Translations under genes and position numbers: made by a program
In this document: piece by piece, positions 33,699-42,759 of the stretch
Layout of the letters: each line of letters starts with the position of its first letter
How positions within the stretch are numbered: the stretch's first letter is position 1
NCBI RefSeq assembly: GCF_028993635.1
Contig: NZ_CP118631.1
Location: 6,324,001-6,388,000 of the forward strand
Length of the DNA: 64,000 bases
Direction: 5' to 3'
Source: Mucilaginibacter sp. SJ
GTDB lineage: Bacteria > Bacteroidota > Bacteroidia > Sphingobacteriales > Sphingobacteriaceae
Notes under the pieces: generated by a model
Seen by the model: the letters and a program-made list of their open reading frames with translations, nothing else
Told to the model about the DNA's origin: nothing
Database searches by the model: none

Positions 33699-34687
33699 AC
33701 CAGTTTCAGTATGCACGGCCAGCCGAAACAGCTGCCGCCGTTAAATCATTGGCGAAAGAACCCAATGGGTACTTTTTGGCAGGCGGAACCAATTTGGTTG
33801 ATATGATGAAGATGGGACTGGTGGTACCCGATAAGCTGATTGATATTAACCGCCTCCCGCTTAAAAAGATAGAGAAAACAGCCACAGGTATGCACATCGG
33901 TGCTTTAGCCTCCAATAGTGAGGTTGCTGAGTACGCTTATATAAAGGCGCAATACCCGTTGCTGGCGCTGGCGATCAATGCCGGTGCTTCGCCGCAGCTG
34001 CGCAACATGGCTACCGTTGGGGGCAATCTTATGCAGCGTACCCGCTGTCCTTATTTTTTTGATACTGCTATGCCTTGCAATAAACGTACACCCGGAAGCG
34101 GTTGTGGAGCGTTGGAGGGGATTAATCGCATGCATGCCCTTTTTGGCGCCAGCGATAAATGTATTGCTGTTAATCCCAGTGATATGAATGTGGCGCTGGC
34201 CGCGTTGGATGCCACCATACACGTAACGGGTATAAAAGGCCCGAGAACTATTAAGATCGGCGATTTTCACCGCTTGCCAGGCAATCATCCGGAACTTGAT
34301 AATACCTTGCAAAAAGGCGAGTTGATCACTTCAGTTGATCTGCCTGTAGCATCATCTGCTTATAACAAGCATGTTTACTATTTAAAGATCCGCGACCGTA
34401 CATCATATGCCTTTGCTCTGGTATCGGTAGCTGCTGCTCTGCATATCGAAAATAATACTATTACAGGCGCAAGGCTGGCCATGGGCGGGGTGGCACATAA
34501 GCCGTGGCGTTTAACCACTGCCGAAACATTTTTAAAAGGTAAAGCTGTTACTGAAGATAATTTTAAGCAGGCTGCTCAAATTGCCATGCAGGGAGCTAAA
34601 GCTTATGAGTACAACAAGTTTAAGTTAAAGCTTGCGCCCAATGCTATCGTACAATCCTTGAAATTGGCCACCGGCCTTGCAACATAA
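33695..34687 (+). CDS. paoB: FAD-binding subunit of molybdenum aldehyde dehydrogenase (PaoB-like)
   Basis: A 330-residue subunit with FLAGGTNLVDMMK near residue 27 and LRNMATVGGNLMQRTRCPYFF near 103-123, the two FAD-binding stretches of the CO-dehydrogenase flavoprotein family. Between the second stretch and residue 160 lie four Cys (RCPYFF, PCNKR, GCGAL, DKCIAV), a pattern also found in E. coli PaoB, where it binds an extra [4Fe-4S] cluster. The C-terminal CO_deh_flav_C domain occupies the last 100 residues. It has no signal of its own and would be carried out with the Tat-bearing small subunit. Confidence 0.9.
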   Translation: MNQFQYARPAETAAAVKSLAKEPNGYFLAGGTNLVDMMKMGLVVPDKLIDINRLPLKKIEKTATGMHIGALASNSEVAEYAYIKAQYPLLALAINAGASPQLRNMATVGGNLMQRTRCPYFFDTAMPCNKRTPGSGCGALEGINRMHALFGASDKCIAVNPSDMNVALAALDATIHVTGIKGPRTIKIGDFHRLPGNHPELDNTLQKGELITSVDLPVASSAYNKHVYYLKIRDRTSYAFALVSVAAALHIENNTITGARLAMGGVAHKPWRLTTAETFLKGKAVTEDNFKQAAQIAMQGAKAYEYNKFKLKLAPNAIVQSLKLATGLAT

Positions 34688-34726
34688 TTAACGATTATTT
34701 AGCTAATAGATTTAATACTGATCTTC

Positions 34727-36859
34727 ATGAAAAAAGACGCAATTGGCGATTCCTTAAGCCGTGTAGATGGCCGGTTAAAAGTAACCGGCAGAGCTAAATA
34801 CAGCGGTGAATATAAAGTGCCCAACCTTACCTATGGTGTGCTGGTATCGGCAACCATTGCTTCGGGCACGGTAGCTACGCTTGATACCAGGGCTGCCGAG
34901 CGCGCGCCGGGGGTGCTTGCTGTCATTACGCCATTTAATGCGCCAAAAGTACCGGGCTACCAGGCCGGCGCCGAAAGACCGGTACGCGGGCTTAAGTTAT
35001 TTAATGATAATAAGATCTATTTTAACGCGCAACCCATTGCGCTGGTAGTTGCCGATACCTTTGAACGGGCTACCTACGCCGCAAGCCTGGTTAAAGCAAC
35101 TTACAATACGGAGCCTTTTGAAACTGATTTTCATAAAAACATAGATAAAGGGGTAACACCTCAAAAGGGTAATTATAAAGATTACGTGCGCGGTGAGGCA
35201 AATGCTTATAAAAATGCGCCGGTAATGGTTGAAGAGGAATATCTGCTTCCCACAGAAGTACATAACCCTATGGAGTTGCACGTTACCACCGCTTTTTGGG
35301 ATGGGGATGATAAGGTTACACTGTATACCAAATCGCAGGGCGTAAAAGGCTCCCAGCGATCCATTGCTGCGGCATTCGGACTTAATCTCGATAATGTGCA
35401 GATCAATTCAAGGTTTGTCGGTGGAGCTTTCGGCTCTTCGTTACGTACCTGGCCACATGAAATTGCAGCCGCACAGGCAGCTAAACTGGTAAAACGTCCG
35501 GTTAAACTTACACTCACCCGCGAACAGATGTTTACGCAGGTAGGCTATCGCCCTTTAACCATCCAAAAAATAGGACTGGGTGCCACTGCCGATGGTAAGC
35601 TGATTGGCATTACCCATGAATCGCATTCGCAAACAGCCGTTTATGAAGAATTTACTGAAGGGGCGGTAAATGTATCGCAGTTTTTATATAACAGTCCTAA
35701 TGTAAATACGCTTTACAAGGTAGTGCCTTTAAATGTAGGCGTGCCTGCGCCTATGCGCGGTCCGGGTGAGGCTACAGGTTCTTTCGCACTTGAATCGGCG
35801 CTGGATGAGTTATCTTACAAGCTTAATCTCGATCCCATAGAGTTAAGACTGAGAAACTATACCGATACTGATCCTGAACGGAACAAGCCATGGTCGAGCA
35901 AATACCTAAAGGAATGTTACCAGAAAGGGGCCGAGGCCATAGGCTGGGCCGATCGTAAAGCACAACCCGGCACCAATAAAGAGGGCGAATGGCTGGTAGG
36001 CTACGGGATAGGCTGCGGTGCGTTTGGCGCATATCGTGGTAATGCCATGGCTAAAATAAAGTTAATGGCTGATGGCAGCGTAAATATTCAGAGCGCTACC
36101 AGTGATATTGGCCCGGGTACGGGAACATCAATGGTGTTGATAGCTGCTGATACTTTGGGGATCCCCGCAAATAAGATCACATTTGAGCTGGGCAATTCGG
36201 CTTTTCCTAATGCGCCAACGCAGGGTGGGTCGGCAACGGTATCATCTGTTGGCTCGGCGGTTCATGATGTGTGTGTGGCTTTGAAACAGAAGCTGTACAC
36301 CATGGCCGGTAAGCCAGCCGACAGCATGGAGCCTATTGATTACGTTGCCGTGTTAAAGCAAAACAATATGCCGTCGGTTGAGCTTACACAAGAATCAAAA
36401 GGCAATCCCGAAGCGCAAAAATATTCCATGTACTCGTTTTCGGCACATTTTGCCAAAGTGCATGTACACCCGCTTACGGGGCAGGTTAAGATCAAAAAGA
36501 TTGTAGCCTGTGTTGATGCCGGAAAAATAGTTAACCACAAAACCGCCAGCAGCCAGATGATTGGCGGTGCGGTTGGCGGTGTAGGCATGGCCATGACTGA
36601 AGAAGCTGTTTTTGATGATCGTTACGGGCGCTACATTAATGGTAACTTTGCGGATTACCACGTGCCGGTAAATGCCGATATCCAACAGATAGAAGCTATA
36701 TTTATTGATAAGCCCGATCCGGTTTTAAATCCGGTAGGCACCAAAGGCATTGGCGAAATTTCATTGATAGGGGTGGCCCCCGCTTTGGCAAACGCCATTT
36801 ATAATGCTACGGGCAAAAGGGTAAGGGAACTGCCCATAACGCCCGATAAACTGATATAG
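34727..36859 (+). CDS. paoC: Molybdopterin-binding catalytic subunit (PaoC-like)
   Basis: Large subunit of 710 residues. The N-terminal aldehyde oxidase a/b hammerhead domain (about 15-125) is followed by the molybdopterin-binding part: GGAFGSSLRTWPHEIAAAQ near 230, PMRGPGEATGSFALESALDEL near 345, and the final GTKGIGEISLIGVAPALANAI, where the Glu of GIGE is the active-site base of the xanthine oxidase family. ATSDIGPGTGTSM near 460 is also conserved. It oxidises an aldehyde or similar compound to the acid with water as oxygen donor. The gene starts 39 bases after the FAD subunit, and the XdhC-like gene follows 14 bases later. Confidence 0.93.
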   Translation: MKKDAIGDSLSRVDGRLKVTGRAKYSGEYKVPNLTYGVLVSATIASGTVATLDTRAAERAPGVLAVITPFNAPKVPGYQAGAERPVRGLKLFNDNKIYFNAQPIALVVADTFERATYAASLVKATYNTEPFETDFHKNIDKGVTPQKGNYKDYVRGEANAYKNAPVMVEEEYLLPTEVHNPMELHVTTAFWDGDDKVTLYTKSQGVKGSQRSIAAAFGLNLDNVQINSRFVGGAFGSSLRTWPHEIAAAQAAKLVKRPVKLTLTREQMFTQVGYRPLTIQKIGLGATADGKLIGITHESHSQTAVYEEFTEGAVNVSQFLYNSPNVNTLYKVVPLNVGVPAPMRGPGEATGSFALESALDELSYKLNLDPIELRLRNYTDTDPERNKPWSSKYLKECYQKGAEAIGWADRKAQPGTNKEGEWLVGYGIGCGAFGAYRGNAMAKIKLMADGSVNIQSATSDIGPGTGTSMVLIAADTLGIPANKITFELGNSAFPNAPTQGGSATVSSVGSAVHDVCVALKQKLYTMAGKPADSMEPIDYVAVLKQNNMPSVELTQESKGNPEAQKYSMYSFSAHFAKVHVHPLTGQVKIKKIVACVDAGKIVNHKTASSQMIGGAVGGVGMAMTEEAVFDDRYGRYINGNFADYHVPVNADIQQIEAIFIDKPDPVLNPVGTKGIGEISLIGVAPALANAIYNATGKRVRELPITPDKLI

Positions 36860-36873
36860 CTGTAAAGCTGCTG

Positions 36874-38013
36874 ATGAAAGAGATCATTGACATTGTCGCC
36901 GCCTATGATGAGGCACATGCGCTGGGTAAAAAAACTGCCCTGGCTACTGTTGTATTGGTGGAAGGTTCTGCCTATCGCAGGGCTGGTGCACGCATGCTGA
37001 TAACTGAAGACGGGCAACTTACCGGCGCCATAAGCGGCGGGTGTTTGGAAGGCGATGCCCTGCGCAAAGCCCGACTGGTGATCCTGCAGCAACAACCTTT
37101 ACTGGTAACCTATGATACTACCGACGATGACGATGCCAAACTGGGCGTGGGGTTAGGCTGCAATGGCATTATCCATATTCTTATTGAGCCTATAACGGGC
37201 GATATCGATAACCCAATTAGCCTGCTAAAAGAGATCATCAGTAATGTCCGGAACGCTGTACTTGCAACTGTGTTCTCCATTAAAGACAGAAAAACGCCAC
37301 AGCCGGGCACTTGTCTTTGCCTTACCGAAGACAAACTTACGGTGAGCCATTCCGGGCATCTGCAATACCAGGTTGCTTTGGTAAGTGATGCTGAAAGGGT
37401 ACTGGAGGAACAGCGATCAGAAATACGGTTTTACCAGGCTGATACCGAGTATACCGCTTTTGTAGAACATATTAAACCTGTGATTTCGCTCGTGATTGTG
37501 GGGGCAGGTAACGACGCAATTCCTTTAACACGAATAGCTGCGGTTTTAGGCTGGAATATTACCGTGATAGATGGTCGGCCTAATTATGCCGTTAAGCAAC
37601 GCTTCCCGTTTGCTCAAAATATTGTAACTGCCAAACCAGCCGATGTATTATCACATATAAAGATCAATGATCGTACGGCTATTGTTATGATGACCCACAA
37701 TTATAACTATGAGGTAGCACTGCTTAAAGAACTATTACCTACATCGTTACCTTATATCGGCATCCTCGGCCCTAAAAAGAAACTGGAACGTATGCTGGCA
37801 GAAGTCAAAGATGCAGGCATATCTATCAGCGAGGCACAATTGAACGACATCTATGGCCCGGTAGGCTTGGATATAGGCGCTGAGGGGGCAGAAGAGATAG
37901 CCTTATCGATTATGTCTGAAATTAAAGCGGTGTTATCAGCACGCCAGGGATATTCATTGAAATATAAACCTGCGCCCATTCATATTTCTAATCTTCAATA
38001 CCTGGTTAAATAG
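36874..38013 (+). CDS. XdhC/CoxI-family molybdenum cofactor maturation factor (PaoD-like)
   Basis: Cytoplasmic chaperone of 379 residues needed for inserting sulfurated or cytidylated molybdenum cofactor into the large subunit. The XdhC N-terminal domain has VLVEGSAYRRAGARMLI and AISGGCLEGDALRKAR, with the conserved Cys used for cofactor handling near residue 56. The C-terminal Rossmann part carries VIVGAGNDAIPLTRIAAVLGWNITVIDGRPN, and YGPVGLDIGAEGAEEIALSIM is the family end signature. It closes the four-gene Pao-like operon; a heptad repeat array follows 20 bases after the stop. Confidence 0.9.
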   Translation: MKEIIDIVAAYDEAHALGKKTALATVVLVEGSAYRRAGARMLITEDGQLTGAISGGCLEGDALRKARLVILQQQPLLVTYDTTDDDDAKLGVGLGCNGIIHILIEPITGDIDNPISLLKEIISNVRNAVLATVFSIKDRKTPQPGTCLCLTEDKLTVSHSGHLQYQVALVSDAERVLEEQRSEIRFYQADTEYTAFVEHIKPVISLVIVGAGNDAIPLTRIAAVLGWNITVIDGRPNYAVKQRFPFAQNIVTAKPADVLSHIKINDRTAIVMMTHNYNYEVALLKELLPTSLPYIGILGPKKKLERMLAEVKDAGISISEAQLNDIYGPVGLDIGAEGAEEIALSIMSEIKAVLSARQGYSLKYKPAPIHISNLQYLVK

Positions 38014-38472
38014 TTGTCAGGTATCTTGATTTGAAAGCTAAAAGCAGAATGCAAAAAGCCGAAAGCTCAAATTCCAAAGATTGCCTATTAACTTTATTCA
38101 AATATTTTATATGAAATTAGTAGACTCTCTATATAATTACTTTAGTTAGTTTTTCAATTCTTCTTCGAATTAACAGTTTTGATTGCGATTTGTCATACCG
38201 GAATCATTAATTGTCCCGAACCGTAAAATAGACAAAAACATCAGAACTTCAGCCATTTTTAATCAGGTATTACTGCGCAATTTTGTATTGCATAGGCGAG
38301 GTAAAGCAGCCAAACCGAATGGGTTTTTAACTGTGTAATAATTACACTAAGATGAGGCCTGTTGTCATAAACTTTAGTAAATTTATGGTAGAAAAACGAG
38401 GCAAATGAAGCCGGAATATTTTTCAGATCAGGACCTGAGCCTGCTTTACCTGCCTATAAAATATTAAGTATC
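38014..38472. other. Spacer after the Pao-like operon
   Basis: The left end holds the heptad array. The rest is AT-rich with a short frame of about 20 codons before the next gene that has no supporting features. No terminator with a T tail was found. Confidence 0.45.
38034..38082. repeat. Heptad-phased array (AAAGCnn), seven units
   Basis: Seven units in exact 7-base register: AAAGCTA, AAAGCAG, AATGCAA, AAAGCCG, AAAGCTC, AAATTCC, AAAGATT. No matching inverted arm is seen here, unlike the arrays at 3.1 and 9.3 kb. It lies 20 bases after the XdhC-like stop. Confidence 0.75.
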
Positions 38473-39765
38473 ATGACAAGTATAACACCACAAAACGGCA
38501 AAACAAAGATTGTAATAGTTGGCGGTGGTTTTGCCGGACTCAACATTGCACAGCAGCTATATAAAAACAATTATTATGATGTTACCCTGGTTGATAAAAA
38601 TAACTACAATTATTTTACGCCGCTGCTTTACCAGGTGGCAACCAGTTTTCTCGAACCATCAAGTATCAGCTATCCGTTCCGTAAGCTTTTCATGGATAAA
38701 AGATTGAGTTTCCGTATGGCAGCCGTGGTTAAGGTTGATCCTGCGGCAAAGATTGTTTATTTAAGCAATGGCGAGCTATCTTATGATTACCTCGTTTTCG
38801 CGGCCGGTGCAAGTACAAATTTTTACGGTATTGAGAGTATCAAACAAAATGCTATCTCCCTTAAAGAAATTGACGACGCGCTCCGAATGCGTAACAGCCT
38901 TATTAAAACAATGGAAAAGGCGGCCATTACTACCGATCCCGTTGAGCGTCAAAAGCTTTTAACTATAGTAGTTGCTGGGGGTGGCCCAACAGGTGTTGAG
39001 GTAGCGGGTATGCTTGCCGAAATGAAAAACTATATCCTGAAAAAGGATTACCCCGAGCTAATGAATGCCAAAGGCAAAATTTACATAGTTGATGGCGGCC
39101 CTGATTTGCTTGCCCCCATGAGCGATAAAACTCACAAGGAAACCCGCCAGGCGCTGATTGAGTTGGGTGTCGAAGTTAAATTAAATGCCCATGTAAACGA
39201 TTTTAATAACGGTGTGATAACCTTTGCCGATGGTGAAACACTTGAAGCCAAAACCCTTATTTGGGCTGCCGGTATCGTAGCCAATACTTTTGAGGGGATC
39301 CCTGCAAGTAGTTTAGGTATAGGTCGCCGCATGATCACTGATGAATATAACCGGGTTAAAGACCTTGAAGATATATATGCCATAGGCGATATCAGTGTGC
39401 AAATAACCGATCCGGTTTATCCAAAAGGGCACCCGCAACTGGCACAGGTTGCTATACAAATGGGACGCAATACCGCCAAGAACTTTATAGCCATGGCAAA
39501 AGGCAAAGCCATGAAACCATTTAAGTATTTCGACAGGGGAGATATGGCCATTGTTGGCCGGCATAATGCCGTGGTCGACCTGTTTAAGCACAAGGTACAC
39601 CTTAGTGGTATTGCAGCTTTATTTGTATGGCTATTTATCCACCTGATGTCCTTAGTAAATTATAATAATAAAATTAAAACTTTGTATAACTGGGCGGTAG
39701 CCTTTTTAACACGCGACCAGGCACTAAGGATGATATTCGGGAGCGGGCAGAGCCGGGCAGATTAA
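38473..39765 (+). CDS. ndh: NDH-2 type NADH:quinone oxidoreductase
   Basis: A 430-residue flavoprotein that passes electrons from NADH to the membrane quinone pool without pumping protons. The FAD dinucleotide fold KIVIVGGGFAGLNIAQQL begins at residue 12, followed by the NDH-2 segment NYNYFTPLLYQVATSFLEPSSI; the NADH fold is at about 165 (IVVAGGGPTGVEVAGMLAE), and DLEDIYAIGDIS near 300 is the second FAD contact. A C-terminal amphipathic/hydrophobic tail (SGIAALFVWLFIHLMSLV) serves as membrane anchor. A strong terminator follows. It forms a single-gene unit after a long spacer. Confidence 0.92.
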   Translation: MTSITPQNGKTKIVIVGGGFAGLNIAQQLYKNNYYDVTLVDKNNYNYFTPLLYQVATSFLEPSSISYPFRKLFMDKRLSFRMAAVVKVDPAAKIVYLSNGELSYDYLVFAAGASTNFYGIESIKQNAISLKEIDDALRMRNSLIKTMEKAAITTDPVERQKLLTIVVAGGGPTGVEVAGMLAEMKNYILKKDYPELMNAKGKIYIVDGGPDLLAPMSDKTHKETRQALIELGVEVKLNAHVNDFNNGVITFADGETLEAKTLIWAAGIVANTFEGIPASSLGIGRRMITDEYNRVKDLEDIYAIGDISVQITDPVYPKGHPQLAQVAIQMGRNTAKNFIAMAKGKAMKPFKYFDRGDMAIVGRHNAVVDLFKHKVHLSGIAALFVWLFIHLMSLVNYNNKIKTLYNWAVAFLTRDQALRMIFGSGQSRAD

Positions 39766-40448
39766 TCGTCGGTATTAAATGGTTTGCTTATTCAAAAAAG
39801 GGGCAGCGCCTGGTGTAGGTTGCTGCCCCTTTTTTGTTGCTCAAATAATGTGCAAGCGCCTTTATGGCCAGGATCAATTGTAACAAATGAGGTGTCCCAA
39901 TTTTTTGATTCCCGAAAAAAAAAATGAAAAAAGGCCGGTGCTCTTTTTTTGAAAATCCATGTGTTCCATTTTTTAAGTGTAAAATAACGGAACAGGTTAA
40001 AAATGTTATTCGTTGATAATCAGCGGTTTGTGCTTTTGGATGGGATATAGTTAAATTATTGATAATCAGTATTTAAAACTTTTTGGAGTATTTATTTAGT
40101 GTTTCACCTTTAATCCAAACGGGGGCTTATTTTTGAGTTTATTTTTATACTTTTTTTAATGTTTTTTGATAAGGCCGGTTAACGGAGTCTTGATGGTGAC
40201 AAAGTACTGCCACCATTGCTTAAAGCCGGTGAGATTAGCTTTGCGCTTTTCTGTGTATATGACGAAGCGAAGCTTCGTCGGCCCCGAGGCTTGAGTCACT
40301 TTATTGCCGGTGTACATATGCTGCATGTGCTTTACTGATATTAGTTTTAGAGATACCCGAGAAACGCGCAGCAGCACGGTAAAATACTTGTTTTCACAGT
40401 TGTGAATTAGCGGTTTAATGGTAGTTTTGAACAACCAATCGCAATTTT
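39766..40448. other. Long AT-rich spacer before the carboxylesterase gene
   Basis: After the terminator, this stretch of nearly 690 bases has homopolymer A and T runs, two copies of TTGATAATCAG about 50 bases apart (GTTGATAATCAGCGG and ATTGATAATCAGTAT), and a palindrome CGAAGCGAAGCTTCGTCGG near 40263. A minus-strand frame of 92 codons lies in it but shows no family features. It could be a decayed mobile element or a large regulatory region. Confidence 0.45.
39794..39836 (+). terminator. Strong intrinsic terminator after ndh
   Basis: Fourteen-base stem AAAAAAGGGGCAGC / GCTGCCCCTTTTTT with a 14-base loop, followed by TGTTG. The right arm itself ends in a T run. The mirror A run means it could also serve minus-strand transcripts. 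Confidence 0.9.
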
Positions 40449-41993
40449 ATGAGACGTTTAATTTTTATGCTTGCTTCAGTGTTTACTGTGGTAGCTGCCA
40501 ATGCACAACCGGCTCCTGTTAAGGTAAATGAAGGGCTGCTGCAGGGTACCTTTGAAAATAGCCTCGCAGTTTATAAAGGCATTCCATTTGCCGCTCCTCC
40601 GGTTGGCAAATTGCGCTGGTGCCCTCCGCAGCCCGCCGCGAAATGGGATGGTGTGCGCCTGGCCGACAAATTTGCCCCGGAACCCATGCAGGGTGGCAAC
40701 CCCGTGTCGGGAAAAAGTGAAGATTGCTTGTACCTGAACGTTTGGACGCCTGCTAAATCAACCGATAGCAAAATTCCGGTCCTTGTATGGATTTACGGCG
40801 GTGCTTTCAATGCCGGCGGCACTGCCGAACCGGCTTATAATGGCGCCAACCTCGCGAAAAAAAATGTAGTGCTGGTAAGCATCGCCTATCGCGTGGGCCA
40901 GCTTGGATTTTTGGCGCATCCTGAGTTAAGTGCCGAAAGTCCGAATCACGTATCCGGTAACTACGGCCTTCTTGATATGATAGCAGCACTTAAATGGATT
41001 AAACAAAATATCGCGGCCTTTGGGGGCGATCCTGGCAAGGTAACTATTTTTGGCGAGTCGGCAGGAGGCATCGCGGTTAGTATGTTATGTGCAAGTCCAC
41101 TGGCTAAAGGACTGTTTCGCGGGGCCATTTCCGAAAGCGGGGGCTCATTCGGCCCAACGCGTACCACAACTTTTCCGGGCGAAAATATGAAAAAGCTGCA
41201 TGATGCCGAAGCTGCCGGCGAAGCATATGCTAAAGGTGCCGGGTATCCCTCAATTGACAGTTTGCGAAAAGTTGATGCTGATAAGCTCCCTGCCGTACGC
41301 GGGCTTGCATGGCCCATTGTTGATGGCTGGGTAATTCCCGATGATCAGTATAAGCTCTACGAAGCCGGGAAGTACAACGACATACCGATACTGGTTGGCT
41401 ACAACTCTGATGAAGGGGCCAGTTTTTCGCCGCCCAAAACTACGGATGACTATATAGCCGCGGTAAAAAACCGTTATGGAAAATTCGCCGATGAACTTAT
41501 TAAGGCTTATCCGCCCGGCACCGGTACGGTAGCAAAAACCGCGCGCGACTTAACACGTGATGCGGCGTTTGGCTGGCATACCTGGAGCTGGGCTACATTA
41601 CAGGCGAAGAGGGGCAAATCCAAGGTTTTTTATTATTATTTTGATCAACACCCCGAGTATCCGGCAGGTTCCCCGCAGGCAGGTTATGGATCACCGCATG
41701 CGCAGGAAGTGGCTTATGTATTCGGCCTGCTCAATGCCTCAGGTGCGCAGGCTAAAGCAGACCTGGATATTTCGGATGCGATGAGTACTTACTGGACAAA
41801 CTTTGCAAAGTATGGCGACCCCAATGGTGCCGGAAAGCCCCAATGGCCGGCCTACAGCCCCGCCCGTCCGGAAGTAATGTATTTTTCCCAAACGGCGCAT
41901 ACCGGCCCTGTTCCGGACCTTGCGTCGCTGAAAGTATTGGATGCTTATTTCAGATGGAGGCGTTCGCCCGATGGCCAGGCCGGTGTTAAGTAA
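40449..41993 (+). CDS. Type-B carboxylesterase, exported
   Basis: Alpha/beta hydrolase of 514 residues with a signal peptide ending near ANAQ (residue 19). Standard family features are the early VYKGIPFAAPPVGKLRW, the EDCLYLNVWTP motif near residue 97, the nucleophile elbow IFGESAGG (Ser near 203) and the following VSMLCASP. The acidic member is probably in YNSDEGASF near 320 and the His in GSPHAQEVAYVFG near 415. It hydrolyses ester bonds of small or plant-derived compounds; the true substrate is unknown. It stands alone with the same orientation as ndh but behind a long spacer. Confidence 0.9.
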   Translation: MRRLIFMLASVFTVVAANAQPAPVKVNEGLLQGTFENSLAVYKGIPFAAPPVGKLRWCPPQPAAKWDGVRLADKFAPEPMQGGNPVSGKSEDCLYLNVWTPAKSTDSKIPVLVWIYGGAFNAGGTAEPAYNGANLAKKNVVLVSIAYRVGQLGFLAHPELSAESPNHVSGNYGLLDMIAALKWIKQNIAAFGGDPGKVTIFGESAGGIAVSMLCASPLAKGLFRGAISESGGSFGPTRTTTFPGENMKKLHDAEAAGEAYAKGAGYPSIDSLRKVDADKLPAVRGLAWPIVDGWVIPDDQYKLYEAGKYNDIPILVGYNSDEGASFSPPKTTDDYIAAVKNRYGKFADELIKAYPPGTGTVAKTARDLTRDAAFGWHTWSWATLQAKRGKSKVFYYYFDQHPEYPAGSPQAGYGSPHAQEVAYVFGLLNASGAQAKADLDISDAMSTYWTNFAKYGDPNGAGKPQWPAYSPARPEVMYFSQTAHTGPVPDLASLKVLDAYFRWRRSPDGQAGVK

Positions 41994-42060
41994 ACCGGGG
42001 TGCCTGGCTCGCATGAGTATCAGGCATTTTTATAAGGTAAATGCCTGAAAGCGTCATGCC

Positions 42061-42090
42061 GTTAAGCTGAAAGCTTAACACATTTTAGGA
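42061..42090 (-). repeat. 30-bp repeat downstream of the EF-Tu-like gene (copy A)
   Basis: On the minus strand it reads TCCTAAAATGTG followed by the palindrome TTAAGCTTTCAGCTTAA. It differs at two positions from copy B at 42730. Both copies lie directly at the 3' ends of minus-strand genes. Confidence 0.8.
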
Positions 42091-42094
42091 AGCT

Positions 42095-42574
42095 TCAAAT
42101 AAAATCGATTATTTCAGCCTCTCCAATGCAAACCGGGCCCTCGTGTATTCGCCATTTCCGGCCCACGCTCAGATATTGTTCTATTTGCGGACGGAACAAA
42201 AATCTAACAGTTACTACTTTTTCTTCCCCCGGCTCAATAGCAAGTCCATTATACCAGGTAATATCACCCATGAATGCTTCAAGTCTGCCATTGTTTTCGG
42301 CGTATTCAAAAAAATGATCGGGCCTGTACCCGCTCAATATTCCGGTTCGTCTTCCGCCATCCGCGGTTGCTTTTAATTTTAATAGGGCACTAACTGCTAC
42401 CTGTTCGCATTTTTCCTGCTGCTCTGGATCCTTGATGCTTACAAGCGTATTTTTATTATAAGCCATAACATCAAATACTTTTGATGCCCCGGTATCAAGC
42501 CATCTTTTGTAAATGAGTTTGCCGTTCATGTATACGTAGAGTTCGCGATCTTTGATTTCTTTGTGGATTAGCAT
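42095..42574 (-). CDS. Small protein with EF-Tu domain 3-like C-terminus
   Basis: A protein of about 159 residues from the ATG giving MLIHKEIKDREL (an earlier in-frame start adds 13 residues). The second half contains NNGRLEAFMGDITWYNG, then VVTVRFLFRPQIEQYLSVGRKWRIHEGPVCIGEAEII, which has the spacing of the C-terminal beta barrel of elongation factor Tu (strand, FRP, G-x-F/W-x-I-x-E-G, then V-G-x-G-x-V/I). No GTPase domain is present. The N-terminus (residues 1-60) is not recognised. Function is unknown; the resemblance is in pattern only and needs a profile search. A copy of a 30-bp repeat follows the stop. Confidence 0.6.
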   Translation of the reverse strand: MLIHKEIKDRELYVYMNGKLIYKRWLDTGASKVFDVMAYNKNTLVSIKDPEQQEKCEQVAVSALLKLKATADGGRRTGILSGYRPDHFFEYAENNGRLEAFMGDITWYNGLAIEPGEEKVVTVRFLFRPQIEQYLSVGRKWRIHEGPVCIGEAEIIDFI

Positions 42575-42632
42575 GGTATTTATAAAGGTAGAAATTGTGC
42601 GTGTAAACACCATGAACTATAAGACTTAAGCT

Positions 42633-42698
42633 GGTCTAAGTTTAGCTATAGAGTAACTTAGACCTAAAACTATGCAAGCATTTTGCTTGCGTAGTCCG
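42633..42698. other. Two small hairpins in the spacer upstream of the EF-Tu-like gene
   Basis: GGTCTAAGTT pairs with AACTTAGACC across a 13-base loop, and CTATGCAAGC pairs with GCTTGCGTAG (one mismatch) across a T-rich loop right after. Neither has a clear T tail. They separate the EF-Tu-like gene from the DUF2971 gene. Confidence 0.45.
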
Positions 42699-42729
42699 AC
42701 TGGCAGTAAAGTAATTACCACCGTCAAAA

Positions 42730-42759
42730 GTTAAGCTGAAAGCTTAAATCATTTTAGGA
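42730..42759 (-). repeat. 30-bp repeat at the end of the DUF2971 gene (copy B)
   Basis: On the minus strand TCCTAAAATGAT followed by the same palindrome TTAAGCTTTCAGCTTAA as in copy A. The DUF2971 reading frame ends inside the repeat: its final Ser codon TCC and the stop TAA are repeat bases. Confidence 0.8.

Noticed and set aside
40156..40434. 92-codon minus-strand open frame before the carboxylesterase
   Set aside because: No recognisable domain, low-quality composition, and a palindrome CGAAGCGAAGCTTCG inside it; better explained as spacer or decayed DNA.
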